Notes under the pieces: generated by a model
The model's database searches: none
What the model was told of the DNA's origin: nothing
The model's input: the letters and a program-made list of their open reading frames with translations, nothing else
From: Candidatus Woesearchaeota archaeon
GTDB taxonomy: Archaea > Nanobdellota > Nanobdellia > Woesearchaeales > ARS49
Length of the DNA stretch: 14,074 bases
Direction of reading: 5' to 3'
Assembly: GCA_026394935.1 (NCBI GenBank)
Contig: JAPLZR010000072.1
Location: 1 to 14,074, forward strand
Shown: piece after piece, positions 1-6,015 of the stretch
Layout: every line of letters starts with the position of its first letter
Position numbering within the stretch: position 1 is the first letter of the stretch
Position numbers and translations under genes: made by a program

Positions 1-59
1 CAGGACGACCACACAGGCAAATACAACGCCTAAAGTGTTGAAGAAACATCTACACAACA

Positions 60-67
60 TTTAAATA
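60..67 (+). promoter_or_regulatory. TATA box of the TrmB-family gene
   Basis: TTTAAATA is centred about 27 bases before the ATG at 91. That is the archaeal distance from TATA centre to transcription start, so the transcript is probably leaderless. Confidence 0.5.
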
Positions 68-90
68 CGGACTAGGATTCACCCGCAAAG

Positions 91-796
91 ATGACTCCTG
101 AAAAAGTACTGGAAAAGCTCGGACTGCACCCTAACGAGATAAAAGTATACCTGACATTAAACGACCACGGCTCAAGCAAGGCAGGAGAAGTCGCAAAAAT
201 AGCAGGAATGGACAGGTCAAGCTGTTATAATTCCCTGAAAACACTGCAGGAAAAAGGGCTCGTCAGCTACGTTCTCATAGGCAAGGTCAAATGGTTTCAA
301 GCAACAGGACCGCAAAGACTCCTGGAATACCTAAAAGAACAGGAAGAAGACGTCAAAGAAATACTTCCAGACCTGGAAGCAAAACACAGAGCAGTCAAAA
401 TAAAAGGACAAGTAAGACTCTTCAAAGGCATAAAAGGAGTAAAAACAGTATTCCAAGACATAATAAGAACAGGCAAGGACAACTGCTGTTTCGGAAACGA
501 AAGCCAGCTCGAAGAAAGACTGCCAGACTACCAGCCACAATTCGTCAGGCAATTAAAAGAGAGCAAGATATTTGTCAGGGAGCTCGTCAGGGAAGGCAGA
601 GGAGCAAACACGAGCAATCCACAAGCCACAAGATACGTGCCAAAAGGAGTTAGTCACAAACATCTACGGCGACAAAATAGCGTTAATCATCTGGACAGAC
701 ATACCAGAAGCAATAATCATCGAGAATGCAGCTGCTGCCAAAGCTTACAAAAACTTCTTTGAATTCATGTGGCAGAATGCAAAAAAAGAAAATTAA
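91..796 (+). CDS. TrmB-family sugar-responsive transcriptional regulator, interrupted by a one-base frameshift
   Basis: The N-terminal ~75 residues form the TrmB winged helix-turn-helix (G-L-H-P-N-E-I-K-V-Y-L start, then the recognition region M-D-R-S-S-C-Y-N-S-L). A charged linker helix and the C-terminal TrmB domain follow. The opening frame is good to about position 645 and then turns into Arg/His/Cys-rich nonsense ending at 762. The natural C-terminus (K-E-L-V-T-N-I-Y-G-D-K) continues one base over and stops at 796. Dropping one A from the run at 642-645 joins the two parts into a 234-residue protein of ordinary family length. TrmB proteins commonly control sugar uptake and alpha-glucan metabolism, which fits the nearby glucosidases. 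The start is probably leaderless, because a TATA box lies about 26 bases upstream and no ribosome site is visible. The stop overlaps the convergent gene by 4 bases. The family call is firm. Whether the frameshift is an assembly error or real decay cannot be told. Confidence 0.85.
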
Positions 797-1419
797 TACT
801 TCTCAAAACCAGTCGTAACCATCCTGGTTTCCTTCGGCGGAGGATTAAAGTAATCCGGCTGAGGAGTCCTGTCCTTTATAGCACCCACAAGGGCAACAGG
901 ACCTGCACTAACATCCAAATCATCAAACGGCTCTGCAGTAATCTCAACATAATCATACGCGTCAATGTAATTATTAGCCCTATACGACAAACTGCCAATA
1001 CCGCCAAAACCAGTGGTAAACGTCCCTAAAGTCAAACGATAATTGGTTTCCAGGTCAACAAGCCAAACCTCATACTGAATATTACCATCGTAAGAAGGAG
1101 GCAAATCCTTAGTCATAATAGTAATCGTTGCCAGAGGGAAACCATACGAGCTAGTGGCATAAATCCTTGCAGTTGCACGAGGATAAAACGGAGCATAACC
1201 GCCCCTGCCAACACCCTTGTACTGGTTAACCTGCACAGGACTCAAATAAACAGTAGTATCAATACGGCCATAATTAACACGAGGATCATAATTAGTCACC
1301 CGCTCAACACCGTAACGCCTTGGAAAATCAAAAGCAGTCTTATAACTAGTCTCAGGAACCATAGCAAGAGCAGGCAAACTAAGCAAAACAACCAGCATTG
1401 CAACAAGCAAAAGTTTCAT
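793..1419 (-). CDS. Exported protein with RskA C-terminal-like (anti-sigma-K factor) domain, second of a tandem pair
   Basis: A 208-residue protein opens with a signal peptide (hydrophobic residues 3-17, likely cleavage after A-L-A near residue 19). The C-terminal half carries Y-E-V-W-L-V-D, a Leu-Gly-Thr-Phe strand, V-E-I-T-A-E-P and G-P-V-A-L-V-G. This resembles the extracytoplasmic RskA-C fold of anti-sigma-K factors. No zinc-binding anti-sigma segment or cytoplasmic part is present, so a sigma-binding role is unlikely. It aligns along most of its length with the gene just upstream on the same strand (N-[WY]-D-P, Y-P-R, L-P-P, Y-E-[AV]-W-L). Its ATG overlaps that gene's stop as ATGA, with GAGAGGTTGAG as ribosome site. 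The 3' end overlaps the TrmB gene by 4 bases. The function is unknown; a cell-surface or envelope role is inference. Confidence 0.75.
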   Translation of the reverse strand: MKLLLVAMLVVLLSLPALAMVPETSYKTAFDFPRRYGVERVTNYDPRVNYGRIDTTVYLSPVQVNQYKGVGRGGYAPFYPRATARIYATSSYGFPLATITIMTKDLPPSYDGNIQYEVWLVDLETNYRLTLGTFTTGFGGIGSLSYRANNYIDAYDYVEITAEPFDDLDVSAGPVALVGAIKDRTPQPDYFNPPPKETRMVTTGFEKY

Positions 1420-2216
1420 CTCAACCTCTCGTTAAAGTCTGAACCTGACGGATTCAAAGTATTTCTCGTCTGACCAATGTAGCCAAACAAAATAATCTCG
1501 CCAGGAGTAGGATTCATATCAGGATAAGGCTCGCGCGTAATCATAACAGCATCAAACTGGTCAACCTTGCGGTTAAACTCGAAAATCAGCTGTGAGGTAA
1601 TACCAGCGCCTGCCTTCAACAAGCCAACACTCAAAGGATACTCATTCTCACTATTAAACAGCCACGCTTCGTAAATCTCAGTCTCGTCTAACGGAGGAAG
1701 ATTATTTGCCTGAATAAAAACCTGAGTTCGAGGGTAAGGCTTGTTCATGCCAGCACCGTACTCGTCGCCCAAGCTTACAATCCTGGCAGCACCCTTTGTC
1801 ATAACTTCGTTAGGACCGATAGCCTGCTGAAGAGCCTCATACGGCAATAAATCAACAGCCACATCCATCCGGGCATAACCCCTCACATTAGGATCCCAGT
1901 TGCTGATAAAACCAGGATCACGGCCTCTTGGAGTGAAAGCATTAACATCAAGATTGAAAACACTCGAAAACGCAGACTTGGCACCTGTCTTGGTCATACG
2001 GTCAGTAGGACCTTTCATGCCATAATTAACAAACTGCTTCTGATAATCACTGCCGAAATAACGGTCACGAGAGTAAGGGTCAAATATCCTCCTATCCCTT
2101 GCAATCTGACCCGAATAACTGTCAATATTGGTATCATAAACATACCAATCAGGCAAAGCAAATACAGCGAGCGCTAACAATAAAACAACAAGAACTGAAA
2201 TTACCAATTTGCTCAC
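1416..2216 (-). CDS. Exported protein with RskA C-terminal-like domain, first of a tandem pair
   Basis: A 266-residue exported protein. The open frame reaches a GTG at 2225, but that GTG is part of the ribosome site AGAGGTG. The GTG at 2216, 5-6 bases downstream of it, is the better start and gives M-S-K-L-V-I-S followed by a hydrophobic signal segment ending near A-L-P. The middle is Asp/Arg/Tyr-rich with no recognised domain. The last ~85 residues repeat the RskA-C-like pattern: Y-E-A-W-L-F, S-V-G-L-L, V-M-I-T-R-E-P, G-E-I-I-L-F-G. It is the longer paralog of the following gene, with which it shares an ATGA overlap, and it has its own upstream promoter. The domain call is recalled family similarity. 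The molecular function is not known. Confidence 0.72.
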   Translation of the reverse strand: MSKLVISVLVVLLLALAVFALPDWYVYDTNIDSYSGQIARDRRIFDPYSRDRYFGSDYQKQFVNYGMKGPTDRMTKTGAKSAFSSVFNLDVNAFTPRGRDPGFISNWDPNVRGYARMDVAVDLLPYEALQQAIGPNEVMTKGAARIVSLGDEYGAGMNKPYPRTQVFIQANNLPPLDETEIYEAWLFNSENEYPLSVGLLKAGAGITSQLIFEFNRKVDQFDAVMITREPYPDMNPTPGEIILFGYIGQTRNTLNPSGSDFNERLR

Positions 2217-2239
2217 TATATACACCTCTTTCTTAACTG

Positions 2240-2260
2240 ATATACAAATATAGTGTATAT
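2240..2260. promoter_or_regulatory. Palindromic operator candidate in the divergent promoter region
   Basis: ATATACA (2240-2246) and its exact reverse complement TGTATAT (2254-2260) are separated by 7 bases. They sit between and over the minus-strand TATA box and the expected start site. A third copy of ATATACA lies 22 bases away at 2218-2224. A dimeric regulator could bind here, but AT-rich promoter DNA can give such symmetry by chance. Confidence 0.3.
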
Positions 2261-2263
2261 AAA
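2255..2263 (-). promoter_or_regulatory. TATA box of the RskA-like gene pair
   Basis: Read on the minus strand, TTTATATAC lies about 26 bases before a start site near 2233. That leaves a short leader holding the AGAGGTG ribosome site (2223-2229). Confidence 0.5.
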
Positions 2264-2324
2264 TGTTGCGGGAATAGGCCGGCAGGGTTATGCAGTCACT
2301 TATTAGTGGTGAAAAATAGAAAGG

Positions 2325-2333
2325 TTTATAAAG
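2325..2333 (+). promoter_or_regulatory. TATA box of the GH15-like gene
   Basis: TTTATAAAG preceded by an A-rich BRE-like stretch is centred about 27 bases before the ATG at 2356. No ribosome site is visible, so translation is probably leaderless. Confidence 0.55.
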
Positions 2334-2355
2334 CTGAAAAGCCTATCAGCCCTCT

Positions 2356-3315
2356 ATGAATACCGTCATATTAGCCTACCCGACAGGACTATATCCAGCA
2401 GCTCCGAACGCCAAAACAGGCTACAGCAGAGTCTGGATAAGAGACAATATTTACACACTCTTCGGAATAGAGGCAAAAGGGCACTTTAACATTTCTGCCA
2501 AAACAATACACGCAATACTCGACATACTCAAAAAACACGAATACAAAATAGACTGGATGATAAAACAGCCAACAAAAGAAGCACACAGGTACATACACCC
2601 AAGATACGAAAAAGACGGAAAAGAAGTAACAGGAAACTGGGGAAACAAGCAAAACGACGCAATCGGAGCATTACTCTGGAAGGTTGGCGATTTGGACAAG
2701 AAAAGCAAAATGAGCTGGAGACCAGGAGACAAAGAACTCGTCCAAAAACTAGTAAACTATCTCGAAGCAATAGAATACTGGCACGACGCAGACAACGGAA
2801 TGTGGGAAAACAATGAAGAAGTGCACGCAAGCTCGATAGGAGCCTGCCTTGCAGGACTATTGGCAGTAGACCACATCGTCAAAGTACCACTACATTTGAT
2901 AGCACACGGAGAATATGCACTGAGAACAATGCTGCCAAGAGAAAGCATAACAAAACACGTTGACCTGGCATTACTATCATTAATATGGCCGTACAAGATA
3001 GTCACCGCAAAAGAAAGAGATGAAATTCTCAAAAATGTAGAAGCAGAACTCGTCAGAGAAAAAGGAGTCATAAGATACTTTGAAGATGAGTATTATAATA
3101 ACGGCAAAGAAGCAGAATGGCCACTAGGATTTCTATTTTTGTCAATAATTTACAAACAATTAGGCAAGACAAACAAACACAAGTTCTATTTGAACAAGGC
3201 AAAAAATGCAATGACTGACGAAGGAATGCCAGAACTGTATTACGGAGAAACTAATGAACACAACGAGAACACTCCCTTGGCTTGGGCTGAAAGCTTGATG
3301 AAGGCAGCACAATGA
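2356..3315 (+). CDS. GH15 / phosphorylase kinase alpha-like protein, catalytic barrel only
   Basis: A 319-residue protein of the glucoamylase (GH15) and phosphorylase-kinase-alpha superfamily, an (alpha/alpha)6 barrel fold. Visible signatures are Y-S-R-V-W-I-R-D-N (23-31), N-K-Q-N-D-A-I-G-A-L-L-W (97-108), N-G-M-W-E-N-N-E-E-V-H-A-S-S-I (147-161) and a C-terminal N-T-P-L-A-W-A-E-S. Glu151 or a neighbouring Glu is a candidate general acid by analogy. Prokaryotic GH15 enzymes are usually about twice this length and carry an N-terminal beta-sandwich; here the protein begins directly with the barrel. No signal peptide is seen, so it is probably cytoplasmic and acts on alpha-glucans or oligosaccharides. 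The exact substrate is unknown, and a non-catalytic regulatory role is possible. It is coupled by ATGA to the next gene and lies close to a debranching enzyme and a TrmB regulator. Confidence 0.75.
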   Translation: MNTVILAYPTGLYPAAPNAKTGYSRVWIRDNIYTLFGIEAKGHFNISAKTIHAILDILKKHEYKIDWMIKQPTKEAHRYIHPRYEKDGKEVTGNWGNKQNDAIGALLWKVGDLDKKSKMSWRPGDKELVQKLVNYLEAIEYWHDADNGMWENNEEVHASSIGACLAGLLAVDHIVKVPLHLIAHGEYALRTMLPRESITKHVDLALLSLIWPYKIVTAKERDEILKNVEAELVREKGVIRYFEDEYYNNGKEAEWPLGFLFLSIIYKQLGKTNKHKFYLNKAKNAMTDEGMPELYYGETNEHNENTPLAWAESLMKAAQ

Positions 3316-3760
3316 CGATCTTCTACCACGGAACAACAGCAAATGATGCAATAACAATCGCCAAGCGGGGCGCAATCCTTTCGCTATGGGACCAAAGTAT
3401 AGAATACTTACAACGTTTAAAACGACAGAAATCTGATTATTACGATAACACAATAAACCTTTTTCTCAAAAAGTATGAAATATCAGACGAAGAACTAATT
3501 GCTTTAGACCTGGCAAGCACTGGCTTCAATCTGAACGAAATCGCACACAGAGTCAAATGCGTTAGCCTCTCCCATCAATACATACACTCCCAAAACCATA
3601 TGAAACAGTACTCGGCCTGGAATTTGAACAGCAAGAAGGAAGGTTATTCATCCCACGAAAAGTACCATTAGACACTCTTGCAGAAGTCCATTTTAAAGAA
3701 CGCGAACAGGAACTCAGGCAAGCATTCGAAAAATACAAACCAAAATTCAAAAAATTCTAA
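3312..3760 (+). CDS. Small ADP-ribosyltransferase-fold-like protein, frameshifted
   Basis: The protein opens with I-F-Y-H-G-T-T, followed by a helix ending in Lys-Arg-Gly. This pattern is typical of ART-fold proteins (KptA, DarT or PARP-like). A later strand C-V-S-L-S and the strand V-L-G-L-E-F-E could supply the other two members of an H-x-E triad. The first frame runs to a stop at 3671 but loses sense after 3590. Restoring one C in the run at 3589-3591 gives a 149-residue protein (S-P-K-P-Y-E-T-V-L-G-L-E at the join) with a charged tail ending K-P-K-F-K-K-F at 3760. That stop overlaps the convergent lipoprotein gene by 4 bases, which supports 3760 as the ancestral end. The start is fused to the GH15-like gene's stop as ATGA. 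The activity is inference from a short motif; a toxin-like or RNA-end-modifying role cannot be separated from other functions. Confidence 0.6.
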
Positions 3761-4650
3761 GTCAGCACAGCACTGCACTTTCCTTCTTTACAACCACAAC
3801 TGCCGCCGCAATCAAGAGTGCCACCACGGCATTCCATCGTGCACATCATACCAGCACATTGAGGCGCTTGAGATTTTGAAACACAGGCAATAGCGTGACA
3901 ACAGTCAGCAGGAACACAATCAGCATCAGATGAACATCTAACATCCTTCGGCAAAGTAATGCACCTGTTGCTCTCACAAGCAACATCAGTGATTACCGGC
4001 AAAGATTCAGGAGCTGCACACTCAGGAGACATAATACTACACCTCCCTAACGCATCGCATTTTTTAGCAGAAAAAACAGGAGCTTTATGAACTGATTTGG
4101 GAGTTGCGATTTTATATGGACTGCAAGGTGTAAAAGATACTTCTAACAATTGGCAGTCATCCTTAGAAATACACTTATTCTCAAAACAATTCTCAGGACT
4201 TACACTCCAACTGCCATCCTCGCACTGCCAATGCAAATCAGCCGAACCTAATTTTGGCACCGGACACGGCGCAAACTCGCAATTAGGACCAGTCCTGCCA
4301 ACAGCACTGCCATCAGGACACAACTTAGCTTCCTCTGTGCAGGCAACCGGCTTGTTCCAACCCTCACGAGGAACATTCTTGCAAACATGACTGACACACT
4401 TTGTCTCCAAATGAGCAGCAATACCAGTACAGAAATCAGGACAACTCCTTGAGAAATCAACATACTTCGAAGCGTACAACTTATTTCCAACAAAACAATT
4501 ATCAGTTTTTGAGTCAATACCGCCGCAAGTGCAGTCAGCATCAACATTACAGAAAGAAGAATCCTCCATCATCGGATGAACAGTCTTAGGAGGAACAACT
4601 GTACAAGCAACTAAAAAAATAAGAAAAAAAGAAAGTTTAACCAATCGCAT
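3757..4650 (-). CDS. Cysteine-rich lipoprotein
   Basis: A 297-residue protein with a lipoprotein signal (hydrophobic residues 6-14, lipobox L-V-A-C with Cys16). It has 35 cysteines in all. Three short modules share C-x5-C with acidic residues before the second Cys: C-N-V-D-A-D-C (34-40), C-I-S-K-D-D-C (160-166) and C-S-S-D-A-D-C (239-245). Between them lies C-P-D-G-S-A-V-G-R-T-G-P-N-C-E-F-A-P-C, a motif seen in many exported archaeal and bacterial proteins. The tail is Gly/Cys-rich. It is presumably disulfide-stapled and anchored outside the cell membrane. The ligand and role are unknown. It overlaps the end of the SIMPL lipoprotein gene by 14 bases and has AGGTGA about 9 bases before the ATG, so it is probably co-transcribed with that gene. 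Confidence 0.8.
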   Translation of the reverse strand: MRLVKLSFFLIFLVACTVVPPKTVHPMMEDSSFCNVDADCTCGGIDSKTDNCFVGNKLYASKYVDFSRSCPDFCTGIAAHLETKCVSHVCKNVPREGWNKPVACTEEAKLCPDGSAVGRTGPNCEFAPCPVPKLGSADLHWQCEDGSWSVSPENCFENKCISKDDCQLLEVSFTPCSPYKIATPKSVHKAPVFSAKKCDALGRCSIMSPECAAPESLPVITDVACESNRCITLPKDVRCSSDADCVPADCCHAIACVSKSQAPQCAGMMCTMECRGGTLDCGGSCGCKEGKCSAVLT

Positions 4651-5368
4651 ACGACACGCTCACCTGAGCAGAAACGCGCACGCTCTGAGGCGAAACATCT
4701 GTCGAAGGAGCGCCGCCCATCTCTGCTTTCATAGCCATAACATCATACCGGGCCATAGGCGCAACATAATAACTGCTCTCAGACAGGCTCGTAACCTTGC
4801 CAAGCCTGACACCAGCACCATCTGCCAAAGCATCAGCTTTCTCACGGGCATTTGTAGTAGCCTTGCGCAAAGCCTCAGTCTTAACTTCCTTCTGCTTGCT
4901 ATCAGACAACTCAAAACTGATGCTCTCAACATTATTAGCGCCAGCCTGAACACCAACATCAAGCAAAGGACCAACCTTCTGCAAATCCTTAGTAGTCACA
5001 ACAAAAGCATTGCTCGTCCTATAACCCTTGTCAACCATCTTCTCAAACTTAGCATCCCATTCCTGAACCTTCTCAATACGATAGTCAACAGTCTCAATCT
5101 CATTCTCACGCACGCCAGCCTGCATTAAAGCAGACTTTACACTAGCGCCAATCTCACGGTTACGCAACTGGGCATCCTGCGCAGTCAAACTCTGAGTCTC
5201 AATCCTGAAACGAACCTTAGCCAAGTCAGGAGCAACATCAAACTCACTAGAGCCCTGAACACTAATAGAGTTCGTAGGCTGAACTCCAGGCTGTTCCATA
5301 ACAAGCCTGGTTTCACAAGCTGTTAAAGCTATCAACAAAATCGCCAATAAAAACATTGTTTTCTTCAT
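4637..5368 (-). CDS. SIMPL-domain (DUF541) lipoprotein
   Basis: A 243-residue protein. The signal peptide ends in lipobox L-T-A-C (Cys18), so the protein should be lipid-anchored on the outside. Residues ~35-240 match the SIMPL/DUF541 pattern: an I-S-V-Q-G-S-S-E strand, a long R-x-E-I-G-A-S-V-K helix, V-R-E-N-E-I-E-T-V-D-Y-R-I, a helix beginning A-L-R-K-A-T-T-N-A-R-E-K-A and a final V-S-A-Q-V-S-V-S-Y. The family (BP26/OMP28 relatives) is widespread; its biochemical role is not established and is often envelope-associated. The ribosome site AAGGTGATC is followed by ATG, and a clear TATA box lies upstream. It lies just downstream of a membrane-anchored HTH gene, which could be its regulator (inference). 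Confidence 0.85.
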   Translation of the reverse strand: MKKTMFLLAILLIALTACETRLVMEQPGVQPTNSISVQGSSEFDVAPDLAKVRFRIETQSLTAQDAQLRNREIGASVKSALMQAGVRENEIETVDYRIEKVQEWDAKFEKMVDKGYRTSNAFVVTTKDLQKVGPLLDVGVQAGANNVESISFELSDSKQKEVKTEALRKATTNAREKADALADGAGVRLGKVTSLSESSYYVAPMARYDVMAMKAEMGGAPSTDVSPQSVRVSAQVSVSYAIG

Positions 5369-5400
5369 TTTTGATCACCTTCTTCACTGAATATCGCCCG

Positions 5401-5410
5401 TTTATATATA
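5401..5410 (-). promoter_or_regulatory. TATA box of the SIMPL lipoprotein gene
   Basis: The minus strand reads TATATATAAA, centred about 38 bases before the ATG. That leaves a short leader containing the AAGGTGATC ribosome site. Confidence 0.55.
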
Positions 5411-5428
5411 CCTTATTTTTTAATAAGG
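5411..5428. promoter_or_regulatory. 18-base palindrome between HTH gene end and SIMPL promoter
   Basis: CCTTATT and AATAAGG form a perfect 7-base inverted repeat around TTTT. It covers the last codons and stop of the HTH gene and abuts the TATA box of the next gene, where TFB or a repressor would sit. It could be an operator or a weak terminator hairpin; chance is not excluded. Confidence 0.3.
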
Positions 5429-5964
5429 CTTTTGCCTAACATACTCTTGTACTGATATGACTTAATTATCAGGCATATTAGCATTACGGCAAAGACAATT
5501 CCGGCAACACCGAAAAAGTAAGGCCAATAATTAATTGGCGATGGAGCAGTTGCTGCAAAAGTCTGAACCACGTCCATTTCAGCAGCAGGAGCGCGCAACA
5601 TTGTTTTTTCAGCAGCAAAAGTGCCAACACCTGCAAAAGTCTGCAAGAAAGTATAAATACCGCCAACAATGCTGAACAAGAACAAACCAAGAACAATAAA
5701 AATCTTCAATTCCTCAGGATGCAAAACACCATGACCTTTCCTGGTCAAAGAGTAATATTTCCATTTGCGACCTTCATCATGCCTTTCAACCAAGCCAGCT
5801 TTCTCCAAAGCAGACAAATGCTCCTTAACAGTCGGAACAGAAAAATTCAGAACAGAAGCAATCTCGCTCTGCATATAACGACGCTGACCAAGCAATTTCA
5901 AAACATCAACACGAGTCTGACTAGCCAACGCTTTGAAAGTCTCCTTATCAAGACTGATATCCAT
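5413..5964 (-). CDS. Membrane-anchored ArsR-like HTH regulator with two transmembrane helices
   Basis: A 183-residue protein. Residues 6-78 form an ArsR/MarR-like winged helix: A-L-A-S-Q-T-R-V-D-V-L-K-L-L, then S-V-P-T-V-K-E-H-L-S-A-L-E-K-A-G-L-V, then a wing with K-W-K-Y-Y-S-L-T. Helix ~87-108 and helix ~147-168 are hydrophobic, with a 38-residue Ala/Thr-rich loop between them that should face outside. The DNA-binding domain and the short Lys-rich tail would stay inside. Such a layout suggests a one-component sensor reading an extracellular or membrane signal. No metal-binding Cys pair is visible in the HTH. The start is leaderless in type, with a TATA-like box about 26 bases upstream and no ribosome site. 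The neighbouring downstream lipoprotein genes are plausible targets. Confidence 0.82.
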   Translation of the reverse strand: MDISLDKETFKALASQTRVDVLKLLGQRRYMQSEIASVLNFSVPTVKEHLSALEKAGLVERHDEGRKWKYYSLTRKGHGVLHPEELKIFIVLGLFLFSIVGGIYTFLQTFAGVGTFAAEKTMLRAPAAEMDVVQTFAATAPSPINYWPYFFGVAGIVFAVMLICLIIKSYQYKSMLGKSLIKK

Positions 5965-5985
5965 ACAACAAAAAAGGCAAGAATT

Positions 5986-5996
5986 CTTTATTAAGA
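5986..5996 (-). promoter_or_regulatory. TATA-like box of the membrane HTH gene
   Basis: The minus strand reads CTTAATAAAG, centred about 26 bases before the ATG at 5964. This implies a leaderless transcript separate from the debranching-enzyme operon upstream. Confidence 0.4.
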
Positions 5997-6015
5997 TTTG
6001 GATTTTAAAAGGAAA

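Noticed and set aside
1..33. Frame ending at a TAA at 31-33 that could be the tail of an upstream gene (last residues K-Y-N-A)
   Set aside because: Only ten codons are visible, with no recognisable motif; not enough to call a gene.
636..662. Programmed +1 frameshifting in the TrmB gene
   Set aside because: The site is only a short A run, with no rare codon or stop at the shift; an assembly error or mutation is simpler.
2217..2225. GTG at 2225 as the start of the first RskA-like gene
   Set aside because: This GTG is inside the AGAGGTG ribosome site of the GTG at 2216.
3678..3893. 71-residue plus-strand frame after the ART-like gene
   Set aside because: It is out of frame with the conserved-looking tail ending at 3760 and opposite the Cys-rich lipoprotein gene.
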